A stretch of DNA of 64,000 nt from Crotophaga sulcirostris. Lineage: Eukaryota; Chordata; Aves; Cuculiformes; Crotophagidae. The stretch spans positions 30,308-94,307 of the forward strand of contig VYZB01000733.1 in assembly GCA_013397455.1 (NCBI GenBank), given 5' to 3'. Each line of letters begins with the position of its first letter. Position 1 is the stretch's first letter. Of the stretch, positions 50,551 through 64,000 are shown piece after piece. The notes beneath the pieces were generated by a model. It worked only from the letters and a program-made list of their open reading frames with translations, made no database searches and was not told the DNA's origin. The position numbers were made by a program, and so were the translations under genes.

Positions 50551-53358
50551 CTGCAACAAATATATGACTTAATTAGGAATGAATAGGCATGACTGAATGG
50601 TTTAAAAATATTTTATAGACATCTTCTTTCTCCCAACTCTAACATTTCACAGTCATTCAGGGATGTTTTTTGCTAATTGCACCCGAGAAACCCCAGATGG
50701 AACATTTTTAGTTGCCAAATACTATTCCAATAGCTCTTAGATCCTGTAGATATTATGTGTGACCAATGCACATTTGCTGTGAGTGTCTAACGCTCAGTGG
50801 CTTCCTCACCAGCATAACGGGCTGAGGTCAACTTATCACAGTCTGTGGGACTGTTTCCTGTCTCTTGACAGCACAGGAAGAAAATCCTAGCATGCAAATG
50901 GGCAGCAATCCACTTGTTCTTCCCTGCTTTTCTTCCCCACCACCCTCCATTCAACCTCTCCCCTGTAACTGCAAAGCCAGGATGATGCTATCATTAGCCT
51001 TGGCCTTGACTCCAGGTAAGCAAAGATGTAAGCATGTTCTGAATTTCTAGCTAATAAACAGACCCTCATGAATTGTCTATATTTTCCATCTACTTCACAA
51101 TGCACAAATACAGGTGAAATGTTACTATTAGCTATGTTACTATTAAGAAATGAAAATGCTTTTAGTATGGTAAACTAAATATTCAGGTTTCATATTTTTT
51201 CGAACAAGCTGAATTAATTGAGAGATCTTATCCAATACTTCAAAGCCGCTTTTGTGATCAAGGTCAACAAAGAATCAGTATTTTGAACTAAGCTGCATTA
51301 CTATAACACTAGCACTATATTTAGCACTATAACAAAATTACAAACCACATCAAAATGTATCAGCTGTCAGTTAAACCTTGTAGTAAACCACGATACTGCA
51401 AAATAATGTGGCTTGATCAACGTGCTCTAAACCATGTTCAATAATTTTACATGGATAAGCAACCAAATATGTATATATAAATAAAAAATTGCTAACAGCA
51501 CTGCAATTTTGTTGTTCCTGGAGAAAGACAGGACACTCTGAAGAACAGGTTCAGAACAGAAGACTAACTTGGGTGCTTCTCTCTCTGTCACCCTGAGGAT
51601 ATCTGTATTCCTGGCTGGTAAAGCCATCTGGCAGTCAGATGCCTCAGTATTTTGAAAAGAAATTTTTAAAAAAATAGACTCCACTCTTCCTGTTTTATAT
51701 GTTACCAAATCAATGTACCCTGTTCACGCCCATCTCCTTAGCATCTTCCAGCATCACTAGTGGAGAGAAAAAACCCTCTTATGCCTCCTGTTAGGATGCT
51801 ATTTGTTAAGCACATCTGTAACAGAACATCATTTGGTATGTGGCAAGAATGGGTATGGTTTGCACAGGACTCCAAAAGGCATCTGCTGGTTAACATCTTA
51901 GGAAAACTTCTCAGGCTGCAGTCTTTCACATGGGAAAATGGAGTAAATACGTAGAAAACTACTCTCTTGGAAAAAAGCGTCTCTATTGAAGAAAAATAAA
52001 AGGAGAGAGGACCAAACCCAGGCAATTTTATAAAAGTATCTCGCAGCTAAGAGAATTAGGAAAGCTTTCCACAGAGTGGTTCCAATAGGGAATATATATA
52101 GAAGAAATGAAGGCTAACAAATGTAAGAGTTTCTAAATATTTTTTTTAAGTATTTTTTAAGAATGTGTATGAGAAAAATAATTAACACCTCAACGATAAC
52201 TTTGCTTTACCCAACTTTGATTCCCATCTCATAGCTTATTACGTTCTACATATCAAGTCAAACTTAAGCTCAGGCAAATTCAGAACATTGGACCAGGTGC
52301 TCGGGACTTGGGAATAGTTGCTACTCTATTGGCTTGGTCTTTGGGCTGTAACTACAGCATAAATCCTATATAAGTCCACGGTCATCCTAAATCTAACATA
52401 TTAGATGTTAAGACATGAAAAAAATCCAAACCAAAAGCACGAAACCCAAAATAGTCTGATTCAAAGTAAGTTACAGACAGCCTCTATTTATACCAGAAGA
52501 GGGCAGCATCCGACTACTCAAAGAATGGATTTGGCCCGTAATTAAGGGGGGTGTGTGTTTTTTTTGGAGGAGGTGGTTTTTAAACTCCTTTTTCATAGTC
52601 TGGAGAAATTAATTTTTTTTTTTGTCTTCTTCTGAATTTCAAGAGATGTGCTTTAATACGTAGGTTTTAATTATTTAAAAAAAATTAAACTGATAAAGAA
52701 CACTCAGAATTTAAGTGATGATGACAGGTTCTGAAATCTTAGTTTGCTCACAGAAAGGTGAATGCAGTGGCATGAGCATCTCTCCAAGTATTGCTTCACC
52801 AGCCTGCAAAGCAGATATTTCCAAACTAGCCATCTATTCGACAGTTGCCTGTGATTGTAGGGCTCCTCCAGAGACTGCTTTTAATGCCACATCCTCCTCG
52901 TGTTTTACACGGAGGCAGGTCTGGTACAGAATGTTCTTTCAAGATCAGTGATATGACCCAGTCACTGGAAAGTACTATTTAAGCCTGTAAATACTAACAG
53001 AGTGTTTAATAGCTCTAGCTAACAGCTGCTCTCAAGTTCTTTTGTGCTATGAACCTGGATATTGTTTTTAAGAGCAGTCAACAAAGCAGCAACCAGCCAG
53101 CACAGTCTATCAGTTATTCCTGACCTGATGAAAATTATTTTTTTCCCTAAAGAGTGAATCTAATTAATAGTTTAAAACCACATGGTTCCAGAATTTCTCT
53201 CATTTTGGATGCCTTGCAGTTGGATACTTAAAACTATAGTACTTAAAAAAAAATAATAATCAATGGACATGTCTGAGAACTGTGACCTTGGATATGAAGT
53301 CCATACTCTTGAGACAGTGGTATCAGACTAACACACTTAAATTTCAAAGCTCATTTAC
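50551..53358 (-). other. ANXA2 intron between residues 119 and 120
   Basis: A 2808-nt GT-AG intron. It holds T-rich and A-rich runs near 52138-52160 and 52558-52690 but no recognised transposon. A stretch at about 52760-52920 is less AT-rich than its surroundings and might be constrained, but nothing specific can be read from it. Confidence 0.8.
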
Positions 53359-53472
53359 CTTCATGGCAGCTTTCAATTCAGAGGCATCATACTGCGCTGG
53401 CGTCTTCAGCAAGCCCAAGATCACTGCCTCCAAATGACCCGACAGAGCAGACTTCAGCGCTGCAGAAAGTTC
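53359..53472 (-). CDS. ANXA2: ANXA2 coding exon, residues 82-119 (end of repeat I, start of repeat II)
   Basis: A 114-nt phase-0 exon encoding 38 residues from [17 protein letters not shown] to ASELKAAMK. It closes repeat I, including the SGHLE motif whose Glu96 is expected to ligand Ca2+ with the repeat I loop. It then opens repeat II with [10 protein letters not shown]. The acceptor is TTTTTTAAAG before GAACTT; the donor is AAG/GTAAAT. Its neighbours join in frame on both sides. The intron upstream (toward 56.5 kb) carries a CR1 fragment in the antisense direction. Confidence 0.97.
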
Positions 53473-54368
53473 CTTTAAAAAAGGACGGATGATAGAAGAA
53501 AAAAATTAAAGCTCACTTCTGATCTCCAGAAAATTTAGCCTGTAGTGCTTTAAGTCTCCAAGCCTGCAACAGTGTTTCTTACACAATTGACAAGGAAGCA
53601 GAACATAGAGAGCTTTTCTTTTGTGAAAGCCTAAGAAAGAAATTAGGGCAAAGAAATTTTTTTCTCATCCTTTGAAAATAAGAAGAAATCCACTGGTGGC
53701 TGACAAAGTACTGGGAAGCACCATGCAGATACATCTGAACAGCTCCACTCCACTCTTGAAGCACTGACACTTTGATAGAGCTAATAAGCACAGATGGATT
53801 TGAGTTTGACTCCCTGTGGTCAGTGCTTTTCCATCATACTCCCACAGTTTTCCGACTAGCACTGTATATAATTTGTGTTTTTCCTATTATCCCAGCCCTT
53901 TACTAGCTGAGACACTGGAAAATTGACTGTGCAGTTATTCCACTGTACAGGCCCAGTTCCCAAACATTGAGCTAAAGAGAATAAAATCAGCCCTAGGCAC
54001 AGAAAAATCATCCCTGTCTTCAAGTAAACTATCAGCAGTGTGTGGCCGAAGTCTCTGTAGTCAATCCTAGAGACAGAAATGGGGATGTTTACTTCATAGG
54101 ATGTGTGCAAATCTGTAACAAGCAGTGTCAGAGGCACATCCTATCTCATGGGTGTCAGATGCAACTTGGACAGTGCTAACAGCAGCTTCACTGTGGTGGC
54201 ACAGTTACAACATCAAAATCCCTGGGATCAAGTCTGGGGTTCACAGATCATGTATTCCCTAAACTGAAATAGAAGGCTGTAGCATTCAGAACTGTTGCAT
54301 GCCATTGCTGGTTTCTACACTAACAATCTGTGAGCTTGAGGGACAAGGAGGGTGAGAAAGTGACCTTG

Positions 54369-54408
54369 GCAAAATTGCAAAGAAGTTTGCAAAATTGCAG
54401 AGAAGTTT
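54369..54408. repeat. 20-bp tandem duplication in ANXA2 intron
   Basis: GCAAAATTGCAAAGAAGTTT followed by GCAAAATTGCAGAGAAGTTT, one mismatch, period 20, about 65 bp upstream of a CR1 fragment. Confidence 0.92.
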
Positions 54409-54472
54409 GCACCAGAAAAATAAAGAGCCAAGGCGCTCAGTTCAATTGCAGTCTCCCATTTATTATTTATTC

Positions 54473-54654
54473 TGCCACTGGAATGCACTGCCCAGGGAGG
54501 TGGTGGAGTCGCTGTCCCTGGAGGTGTTTAAGAGGAGATTGGATGAGGTACTCAGTGCCATCATTTAGATGATGGGTTGGTCTTGGTGTTGGGTTATAGG
54601 TTGGACTTGATCTCAAAGGTCCTTTCCAACCTTCTAATACTGTGATACTGTGAT
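54473..54654 (+). mobile_element. CR1 LINE fragment in ANXA2 intron, antisense to the gene
   Basis: Starts at GCCACTGGAATGCACTGCCC (ORF2 HWNALP motif) and passes [15 protein letters not shown] codons to the TAG. Its 3' UTR lacks a GAT triplet (GGACTTGATCTCAAAGG). It ends CTAATACTGTGATACTGTGAT. It is antisense in the ANXA2 intron and does not touch splice sites. Confidence 0.92.
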
Positions 54655-56451
54655 TTAGTCCAGGCACTACCACAAGTAAATACTGGATGCACTTACTGCA
54701 TGGACTGATCAAGACAGCAAATCGGGGTTTGGAGCATGCAGCTACTTTAGTCTAAGAAACATTTTAGTACAATAACTCCATTCATGTGAAAACAGGTTCT
54801 TCAGACACCAGCTGAAACAGCAAAGATACCGTGTATCTTTACAGTTTGTAAAAAAATTATTATAAAAATTAGGACAAAGCCATGCATTCCAACTAGCTGA
54901 GTAAAGTTTTTGCAATCTTTGCAAAGGCTGGGAGCGCTCTAAGAAGTAGGAAGCGGAAAACTGGCAGATACCACTAATTTATAAATAACAAAGAAAAAGA
55001 AAAGGTTTTACTAAGTGTTCCAAATGAGCATCTGGATATTAGGGGTTCAGTTCAAAGTCAGAGATTACTGGCAGCAGTTTAGACTGACCAGACACAGGAC
55101 AAAGACACACAAGCAGAACTCCCAGTATTCTCTGGTGATGGGCAAAGATTGCACAGATCAGACACTGTTCCTCAAGACTAGATCTGTGATTTTCTTTAAA
55201 TTATAATGATCTATTGAGAAATCCTGCAGCACACGAAACGAGCAGCCTAGTACAACACAACACATTGTCAAAGAAAATTATGAGAACTGGCCCTGGAAGA
55301 TATACCTACGTGTCTTTTCATATCCCACTTTCTCCTCTCTTGCCATTCACTTGTTTATGTCACTGAGTGGTATTTACTGTAATTTTCCATTGTTTCTACA
55401 GATTGTTTTATTCTTTGGCACTTGTTAAACTTGATCAATTCAGTTTGCTCTTGAATCGTAGCAAGAAAAAAGGTGAGAAAGAAACATTTAGATGAAAACA
55501 GTTCCAGGTTTTCTTAACTGTGCATTTTTGTGGTCGTGCAAAATATTTAAAAAAGCTGCAAGTGACACATTTCACTATGAGGGTCCATGGATACCCACAA
55601 TCCTCCCAGTGCCCACAGGGTGTGACTGCCAGGGCACAGCTGGGTGCAGACATGCATGGATCCAACGTGTGGGCAATCCTGCATGTGTCTACATCAGCCA
55701 TGCATCAAAGCTGGTGAATTTCCAAACTTTTAACTCTACATTTACATTTGGTTTCAGAGGAGCATTCTGGGCTGCTATTTGGAGGACCATGATTTGGGGT
55801 CCGGCAAACCTGAAAGAGATACATTCCTCATAATCCTAACTCCATACAAGTTTCCTCTTCTTGCGAGCATAAAACTTCAGTCATGGTAAGTTTCTCAAAA
55901 CTGCAAAAGTCAAGAGAGTAGTTCTTGCCTTCCAGATGCCAACATTCATTATGGAGAATTCTGCACACGTTTTACAGATTTATCTCCATCAATAGATCAA
56001 TACCTAAGGTATTTCTGACAGGATAACATCTAGTTATAGCTAACACATTATATCGATTTGTTCCACACCTGCAGTGTTCGTAGCACAACTGACTGCAGTC
56101 GCTTCTCGTTTAGGCTAGCTCTGAGAACAGAAACAGAATGCTTTCTTCATACTGTCTTAATAAAACCTACCAAAATCAACAACAATCACAACCCCAATCC
56201 CCTAAAGTATCTTCCTGTGTATTTCACTATTGTTTAGCATATTTCACCAGGGAATCCCACGGCTGATGTGTCACCCATATGATTTCTGGAGGTGCTAGGA
56301 AACCACCGACTCCAACAGATTTCAATCCCTGTTGTGCATACTCAACGAATTTGCAAGTCCCACCAGTCCTAAACTGTGACAGCATGGACAAAGTAGACAC
56401 ATCTTTAAATGTAGGGAAAAGAAAAATCAAGTAATATTTCTCTCCAGTTCA

Positions 56452-56670
<219 letters not shown>

Positions 56671-58921
56671 TCACTGTTCTTTGTATCAATATGCGCTCCG
56701 ACACTCAAACCATCGCATACACGCTGTGGGGAGCAGAGCTCAACAGCTCTCATTAGTCAGTATATGTCATGTCCTGGCCTTGGAGAAAGGACAACCAATT
56801 ACAGTCCAAATTTTTGATGTGATGCAGATCTTTGTGTACACAGGCACGTATGCACCTCAAAGCCTACTGTGGAACCAGCTTTGCTACTTCTGTTTTCTGC
56901 CCCACTTGGGTGCCTTGTGTACTTGCGTTCAGTCACTTGGTATTTGGCAAAGTTGCTCAAGAACACAGCTTTTAAAACTGGCATGAACTTGGACATACTA
57001 AACCCTGCCCTGTCATTTCAGTAGAATGTTTTCAATCAAGGCTTCTTAATAAAGCAGTTTTATTTTGTATTTAACTCATAATCACTTAACTACCACTCCA
57101 AACACAAAAAATGGGAAAATAAAACAGTATATTTTTCATTCTCTCAGCAGCCCAGAGGCCCAGGCTACAGAAAGGGTTTTTGACACTGGAAGAACTACTT
57201 ACATGCTACTTGTTTTTGAAACAATCACTTGAAGATCCATGCTGTTTTAACTAGCATGACTACAGGACTTGAATGCTCAAACTCCCAATATATCTTTTAA
57301 GGAAGTGAACTACGTACCAGTAAAGGTTTAGTTTTAAATGAAGTTTTCCTGACCCATGCACTTAAATGCAACTGCAGGCTGAATGCAAGGAAAAGCTTTT
57401 ATGCTGTACAGGAAGCAGGGATCCCAGATGTTCTTTCCTAGATACAACCACTTGCTACTCTACGTTCTTTCTGATGAAGGCAGCACCTTGTGAATTTTCC
57501 ATTTGCACTTCAGATTCCCTCCCATTTTCCCCACTTCATTTGCTGCTTTCAAACTGGACTCTCCTCAATTTACATTCTTTGGACTTGCACAGTTCTTCCT
57601 CTGCCCATAATTCTCATCTGCTGTCTCATCTTGGCAACTCAAAAGATATCCCACAATCTGGTCGCACTGGTGGCCCTTGAGCTTCTTGAGGTAAACCTGG
57701 AGCATCTGACTTATTTCTGCATCCCATGACAGGGCTCTAACCCAATGGAACCACGATTACTACACCCTGCAAACATCCATGTCTCTCAAAGCTCCCTCTG
57801 CAAGGACAGCTACCCTTTGTTCATTCCCATCAACAGAGAAAAGCCAACCAATATTTTTTCATAGTGCCTTAACTAAGCACTACAGTTATATTTTCTCTTA
57901 CTATGAGACCTTATAGAAACTGCCTTTTCAAGAAACCAGTCCCCATTTCTCAAAGGAAGATGTTTAGAAATCCAAGCCCCCTTATCACAAGGTAAAAGAA
58001 AAGAATTGTTAGCAACAGATACAGAGCAGCCAGGGGAAAAAAAAAACCAAAACAAAACCAGAGTTGGAGTAACAAGTAAGACTAAAAGTGCGACCCACTG
58101 ACACTGAATGTATCTGAACAGAACTGAACAGGCAAGTCCAACTGCATTAATCAAATGGTAGGTGGTTGAAATTTCAAAAGACCTGAGTGAATATACACTA
58201 GCTTACTCAACAAAAATCTCATTTTTAATTTAATTTTCTTACTTTATTTAAAATAGCAAACATAACTATGTTTTTGTAGGACAATTATAACCTTCTTAGA
58301 ATGTTTTGTACAAGGTACAAGTGCGAGAATTTGAGTCTGCTTCCCTAGTTCTCCAATGTGCATTTGTATCTGTATCACTAAATTCAGCCCCCAGATAAAA
58401 GGCTAATTTGTATTTCATGTACCTGATTGGTTCACCACAGCTGTCTGGACATGCCATTCAAACACAAGCGAGAATAACACAGCTGGAAGTAACATCCAGA
58501 TAATAAAGTCATCTAAACAGCAGTGTTAGCACAGCTTACAAATGGATGGGCAGAGGAGACAGCTAGAACAGCTCTCATTTTTTTGCTCAAATATCACACT
58601 AACTTATAGCCATGCTGTGTAACCATTTGGTTTGGACTATTTCCAGACTGACTGGATGAAGATTGGAAGAGGTAAAACTATCTCCAAGTATTGCACATCT
58701 GATACAATGCACATTTTTCTGCAACAGAGAGATGATGTAGCATGACTAGTTAACTTCTATGGTGAGTTGTATGCCAGTTTTTGAAGCAAATAAGTGGCTC
58801 TAATCTAGAGGTCAGAACAAGCCCAAAGTTTCAACCCGGGTCTCTCCATTTACTAGAAGCATTACGAACAGCTTCTTTCACATTTACACACACATTAGCG
58901 TAAAGGATGATGATTTCTGAT

Positions 58922-58945
58922 AAAAAAGAAAAAAAAAAAAAAAAA
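58922..58945. repeat. Poly(A) tract
   Basis: Run of A with a single G, within the ANXA2 5' intron. No retrogene body is recognisable upstream. Confidence 0.85.
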
Positions 58946-61900
58946 CAGAAAGTAAGGCCTGTATTGGCATCTACCAGCAGGACTCAAATCTCTGCCAGAA
59001 TCCATCTACACTGATTTTTCTCACAGCAACTTGAAGCAAACGACTGCAACAGTTATTATAAAATAAATCATATAAAGTGTGAATGGTGCAAAAGATCTTT
59101 TAGCCCCTAGCTACAGAATCTAAAATGATGAGATAAACCCAAAATTCCTCTCTCCCTCTTCACCACATTTTTCATGATGAGATACTGTACTTGATAGCCT
59201 CACACCCTTCGCTTATGCTGAAGCAGACCTCTATTAGTGCTCTCAGTCACACAAGCTTGGCCTGCAAAAGCCAAAAGACCCTGGAAAGCTTCATATGGCT
59301 TAGTTACAAATTTTGGGTTGAAAACATGCTGACTGCATGCTCCAGCCATAATCTACTCCAGCACGTTTTAAAGTCTTCCTTTTTATAAAAGGGAACAAAC
59401 TCTTCCAGTGCAGAAACAGCCACACAGAGACACTGGGCCTTTCAGCTGTTGCAGGACCACAGCAGAAGCCAACGTCTTAAGTTTTTTAATAAATTCTAAC
59501 TTCAAACCATTTTTGGCATTCTAAAATAGCAAACAACGTTTTCAAGTTTTATCACACCTGTGATAGATTAGAAGCCCATGAATGACTGCATCCAAGTTTT
59601 TAATTTGTATGCTTTCTTGGATGGACATACGAAGTTAACTCACTGCTCTGGCATCTAATGGAAAATAAATGCTTGTATTTCACACTTGGGAATGATGCGG
59701 CACAGACAGGATGCTGACTCACTTCTGTTGAAGTGGGGTGGAGCAGGACATTTTTCTTCGCTGTTCACTAAAATCTCTGCTGCTTTCAGGGTAATGAAAC
59801 AAAAGTTTATTTCCAAATTTATTCTGGCTGGGCAGATTTTATTGGTGCATTTCTATCAATGGGCAACTGCAAATCAGACATTGTGACTCACAATTTTTTT
59901 TTTAAACCACAAAACTCCTTGCACATGGAAATGTATTTGATGGGGGAGCAAAAGTAGATATTAAACCCCTCTGATTAATAACAGCTTTTCTCCTAAAAGA
60001 AGCAATCTTTTGCACTGATAAAATTGCAGTGTTACAGCTCAGTCATCAAACCCAGAGGAAATTAACATAACTAAAATAATCAGTTACAGTTTTAAATTGT
60101 TTGTTTTAAAGAATGGTAGACTTGAATTTTCATGGGCCAAAACAACAGCACCAGTATTGTTCTGAAGAAAATAGATGTTGTGAACAGTCACTTAACTTTC
60201 TAGGAGGTGAGAACAGTGCTAACATACTTCCACTTTGCAAGAGCTGGCATACATTCATTCAGCTCATTTACTAGAAGTCTGTTTTCTTAAATTTCGTTTT
60301 CAAAGACAGCATGGAGAAAATACCAGCAGCTATTTCTGTCCTAACAGCATTTAGGCAATACAGAGATCATCCACTTACATGAATGAATGAAATTGGATTG
60401 CAGCTGGCCTCAAATTAGTAGTGGAAGATGTATATGATTAGCCCTTGTGAGACCTCAACACTGTTCTGTGTCTGGTACCAACACAGCCCTAGGACTACTT
60501 GACTTAGCTCATGAACTGCAGTGTCATATTTGCCTTGGATAAAATTCTGATCCCACTGGAGACAAAGGGAAAAATTTAGATAAGACCATAATTTCAACTC
60601 TGCTGTTTTGCTTGGCAAGATTTCACCAAACCCAAACCATGTTGCAACGAGAAGTTTCTTTACTGATACTATTAATATTCTGAATGCGTGACTGATGCAA
60701 TTTGGTGGATTTCAGGCACTATCCTCCCCCACCAGCATGTCAGCAGATTTTCTCGAAACTTTTACTTCCTAACGTTAAAAATTCTGTTAAAAGATACGGG
60801 CATGTTGGATATACTATATACACAGTGAATTCAATCTTCAGAATACTCCTGTTACGGTTTACACCTAATTACCAATTTCTGTATATAATTAATTTACTAT
60901 AGATGTACATTCTAAGTACTTTCCTACAACAAATCTGTGGTTGAATTCTGCCAGTCGCAGAATAAAAAAGTATACCATGAGACCTCAACAAAAGGTTGTG
61001 GTTTAGGTTGCAAGTAACTATGCACAACCAGTCTGAGAATAAAACTATTTAACAATGTATTTGAGGTGCACAAACACACAATGCTAGGGAGTAACTCAAA
61101 TAGAAAAGGGCAGTTTTTCCTACAACAAATCAAAAGGAAACCTAAACTCTTAGTACTCTTCTAGTTAGTTTCTTCTATTTAGGCTTACATACTTGAGCTC
61201 ATCTATACATAAGGCACAATGGAGCAATACAGAGAAATTAAACAGAAAAACTAAAGAGCATAAAAATGAAACTGGCCTAGCAATGACATTTATGACAGAA
61301 AAAACAAGCCAGAACTGTAACAAGTTATTTGCATTATGCAAACTCTAGGTTGAACTATTGCTGACCACAAACTGGTTTTATATCATCTAGAGCCATTTTT
61401 GCATGTATCCCTTTCTAGGCTGTTGGATAACTGTAAAACCCCTGCATTTAATCACAGTCCACTCAAGGCCCCAGCAAAGGGCTGAGCAATGTATTTGTGC
61501 AGTATAGTTTTTGCAGATAGATCTAAGCCCCAGTAAATACATGACAGTACTTCTCACAGATCCCACAACACGTAAGCAGATGGTTAACCTCTGAGGAATT
61601 CATCTGGAGAGAGTGAATGAACGCTGGAATAGTTAGAAATTACATAGAGCAGAACAGTCAGACACCCAACCCTAGATCTGTGCCCTAAACAAATACACAG
61701 CTGTTATTTAGCCAGGAAACTAAGTTTTACCCATTTCATACACAACCACCAAAATGGGCATTTATGGCACTGATTCAGGGAGTCTGCATTACTGAGAAAC
61801 AGTTGGATAATTAATTAGATGGTAACTTATCAAAACTGGCCCACCCTGGCCGTAAATATGATACTTGAATATTGTTTATACAAAAACACAGAAGGTATAT

Positions 61901-63620
61901 CCAAACGATTTTTCCCAGAGATAAGACTCCATGCGATACAATTTCCATGGTATTGCTATAAAGGATACAATTTGAAAGACTCCTTTGACTATTGTGAAAC
62001 ACAGGCCCACTATAATATGTTAAGACCTAGATTTTTGAAACAAAGAAACAGCCTGGGTTCCAGATACCTGGCGTCATTTATCCTACATAAAGTAAAGCCC
62101 CTCAAATGCTTGGCTCTTATGTCCATGGTTTTTTTTAAAACTGATCACCTCAACCACAAAAAGAGTTTGTGTATGTATTTCTAATCTGTTATGTCTCTCA
62201 CTGTCTTTAAACAGTATAAACAAGTCATGTTACTCTTGACAATTCTGTGATAACTTAACACAGCTTATTTCTACTGTCTGCATACAACACAAAATAATTG
62301 CTAGAGAATCAGTGATACTTTCTAAGAATTCTTGTCTGGATGATTCAGAATTTTCATTTGGAAAAAAACACGTATATTTTAGAGAGTACATATTTTAGCA
62401 AATTTTCTGAATTAGCATTGAAAGTACCCTGCAACCAAGCATCCAAAGTGCAAGGAAACAGTCCCTGGATGAAGGAAGGGTCCTAACAGTCTTGTTTTTT
62501 ATTTTCCCTAGGAATACAATACTTCCTTGGGGAGAGTCTTCATGGTGGAAGATTCAGTATATAAAGGAGAGAACTTCTGTAGGTTTTTAAGCCACATTCC
62601 CAAAAAAGCTTGCGGATAACAAGCTAATAAGCAGAGATAAGGTCAATGCTACAAACATGCAAGTCCATGAATAAGCTTCCTATTATTTGTACAAAGGGAA
62701 GGAGGAATCACCTCTCTAATGCAATGTTTCCACGTATCTTAAAACCAAAGACAAACTGCTTATCTTTGCTGGAAAATAGTGAAAAACAACATAAGCTTGA
62801 CTTTCCTGACTGGAAAAGCTTTTGTACTGCCTAGGATACTGCAATTTACTTTTGCATTAACTAACAGCTTGAGTGTTAAAATGTGTAAATCTGTACCTAT
62901 CCAGAAAATCTGACAGAGTATTTGACATGTTTAGATTTGCCCTATAGTCAGAGCTGTAAAAAAATTAAGTCTAGACAAAAGTCTACAGACGTACAAAGCA
63001 TCTTCTGCCAAACATGATGACATTTAGTCTTCTCTTGAAAGAGGATTTTCTAAAATGAAAACAAACTGTAAAATGATTCAAAATCAGAACTGAACCTACT
63101 GTGAGGAGCAGACAAGGATTTCTCCAGTTAAATTAAGAAATCTTGAGAAAGGAAGCCTCATTCTTGTTCGGGAGCAGCACTTTTACATTTTATAGTAAGT
63201 CAAACATGTGCTTTGCTGGCACTGATGGAAGACCCTGCATTTCTTTCTAATGAGAAACTGGCTTTTAAATGTGTCTCTCTCCTGACACGTAGGCAAAAGG
63301 CTTGGCAGCTCCAGCTACGCCCAGCTGTTGCTACTCTGGCCTAGAGGAAGTCTGGAGAGTGTGGCACACCCTTTCCTTATTACAGAGCAGGGCAAGGACA
63401 GAGGATCACTGGCCTGGGAGAACCACCAAGGTGTTAGACCTCTCATAGTTCCCACTTCCTGAGCTCCTGATGGTTTCAGTATACCCAGCTTCTCCAGGTA
63501 TGCAGCTGCATCACTCCCCCTGCTCCATCCTGGTCTCAACCATGGAAGTGGTGGATCCTGGCACTTACATAAGGACATGAAAGCCCACCCAAAAGCCTGG
63601 CTTGGAGAAGCAGAGGACTT

Positions 63621-64000
63621 CACAGTATTGCAGTATTACAAGGTTGGAAAGGACCTCTGAGATCGAGTCCAACCTATAACGCAACACCGATACCAACACC
63701 AACCCATCATCTAAACCATGGCACTGAGTGCCTCATCCAGTCTCCTCTTAAACACCACCAGGGACGGCGACTCCACCACCTCCCTGGGCAGCGCATTCCA
63801 ATGGCCAATCACCCTTCCAGTGGAGAAATTTTTCCTAACATCAAGCCTAAACCTCCCCTGACGAAGCCTGAGTCCATGTCCTCTAGTTCTGTCACTGGTC
63901 ACCTGAGACAAGAGACCAACCCCTGCCTGACTACAACCTCCTTTTAGGTAGTTGTAGAGAGCAATAAGGTCTCCCCTGAGCCTCCTCTTCTCCAGGCTAA
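63621..64000 (-). mobile_element. CR1 LINE fragment, continues past the right edge
   Basis: Minus-strand CR1 in the same orientation as ANXA2. The tail (CACAGTATTGCAGTATTACA on the plus strand) is at 63621. The ORF2 C-terminus ([14 protein letters not shown] to [11 protein letters not shown]) follows toward higher coordinates and is still CR1 at 64000 ([10 protein letters not shown] region). It has the 6-nt insertion shared with the 40.5 kb copy and the GAT deletion shared with the 54.5 kb copy. Confidence 0.95.

Noticed and set aside
58922..58945. Poly(A) tract as the tail of a processed pseudogene
   Set aside because: No gene-like body or target-site duplication is visible beside it.
61819..62184. 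121-codon plus-strand frame
   Set aside because: No recognisable motif, length within chance for AT-rich DNA, located in an ANXA2 intron in antisense direction.

Overview
This is a vertebrate, almost certainly avian, nuclear window. It is AT-rich and intron-bearing. Its only recognisable transposons are CR1-type LINE fragments, with the typical CR1 end of ORF2 and an octamer-repeat tail. The single protein-coding gene I can support is annexin A2 (ANXA2) on the minus strand. The protein reads as a bird-like ANXA2 with only scattered differences from the human protein. The species cannot be fixed from this window. The CR1 tail repeat (ATACTGTG) differs from the ATTCTATG-type tail I associate with chicken CR1, so a non-galliform bird is my weak guess.

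Layout. Positions 1 to about 44.68 kb are intergenic sequence 3' of ANXA2. The first 24 kb hold no transposon I can recognise, only simple repeats and one 400-base assembly gap inside a GGAGA pentanucleotide array (5171-5626). CR1 fragments appear at 24.3 and 27.1 kb. Five more, all on the plus strand, cluster between 32.8 and 43.9 kb. Several stretches of this desert have the texture of conserved non-coding enhancers (TAAT-rich, X-box-like, forkhead-like and octamer-like words). In human, ANXA2 is followed by a long gene desert towards FOXB1, and by synteny this region is probably its counterpart. That is inference.

From about 44.68 kb to the right edge lies ANXA2, read right to left. Ten coding exons (residues 50-339 of an expected 339), all with GT-AG junctions, run from 56630 down to the stop codon at 44995. 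A short 3' UTR with two AATAAA signals near 44.70-44.72 kb follows. The exons for residues 1-49 (the S100A10-binding N-terminus and the start of repeat I) and the promoter were not found and should lie beyond 64000. Intron sequence therefore fills 56631-64000. Two CR1 fragments lie inside ANXA2 introns, one antisense (54.5 kb) and one sense (63.6 kb, running off the edge).

I found no new multi-gene system. The items most worth a second look are: a short minus-strand reading frame near 16.9 kb that would encode a single-pass membrane micropeptide; three CR1 copies whose 5' truncation falls within 3 nt at the ORF2 stop codon; the consistent variant CR1 tail and diagnostic indels; repeated 20-bp tandem duplications; and the putative enhancer blocks.
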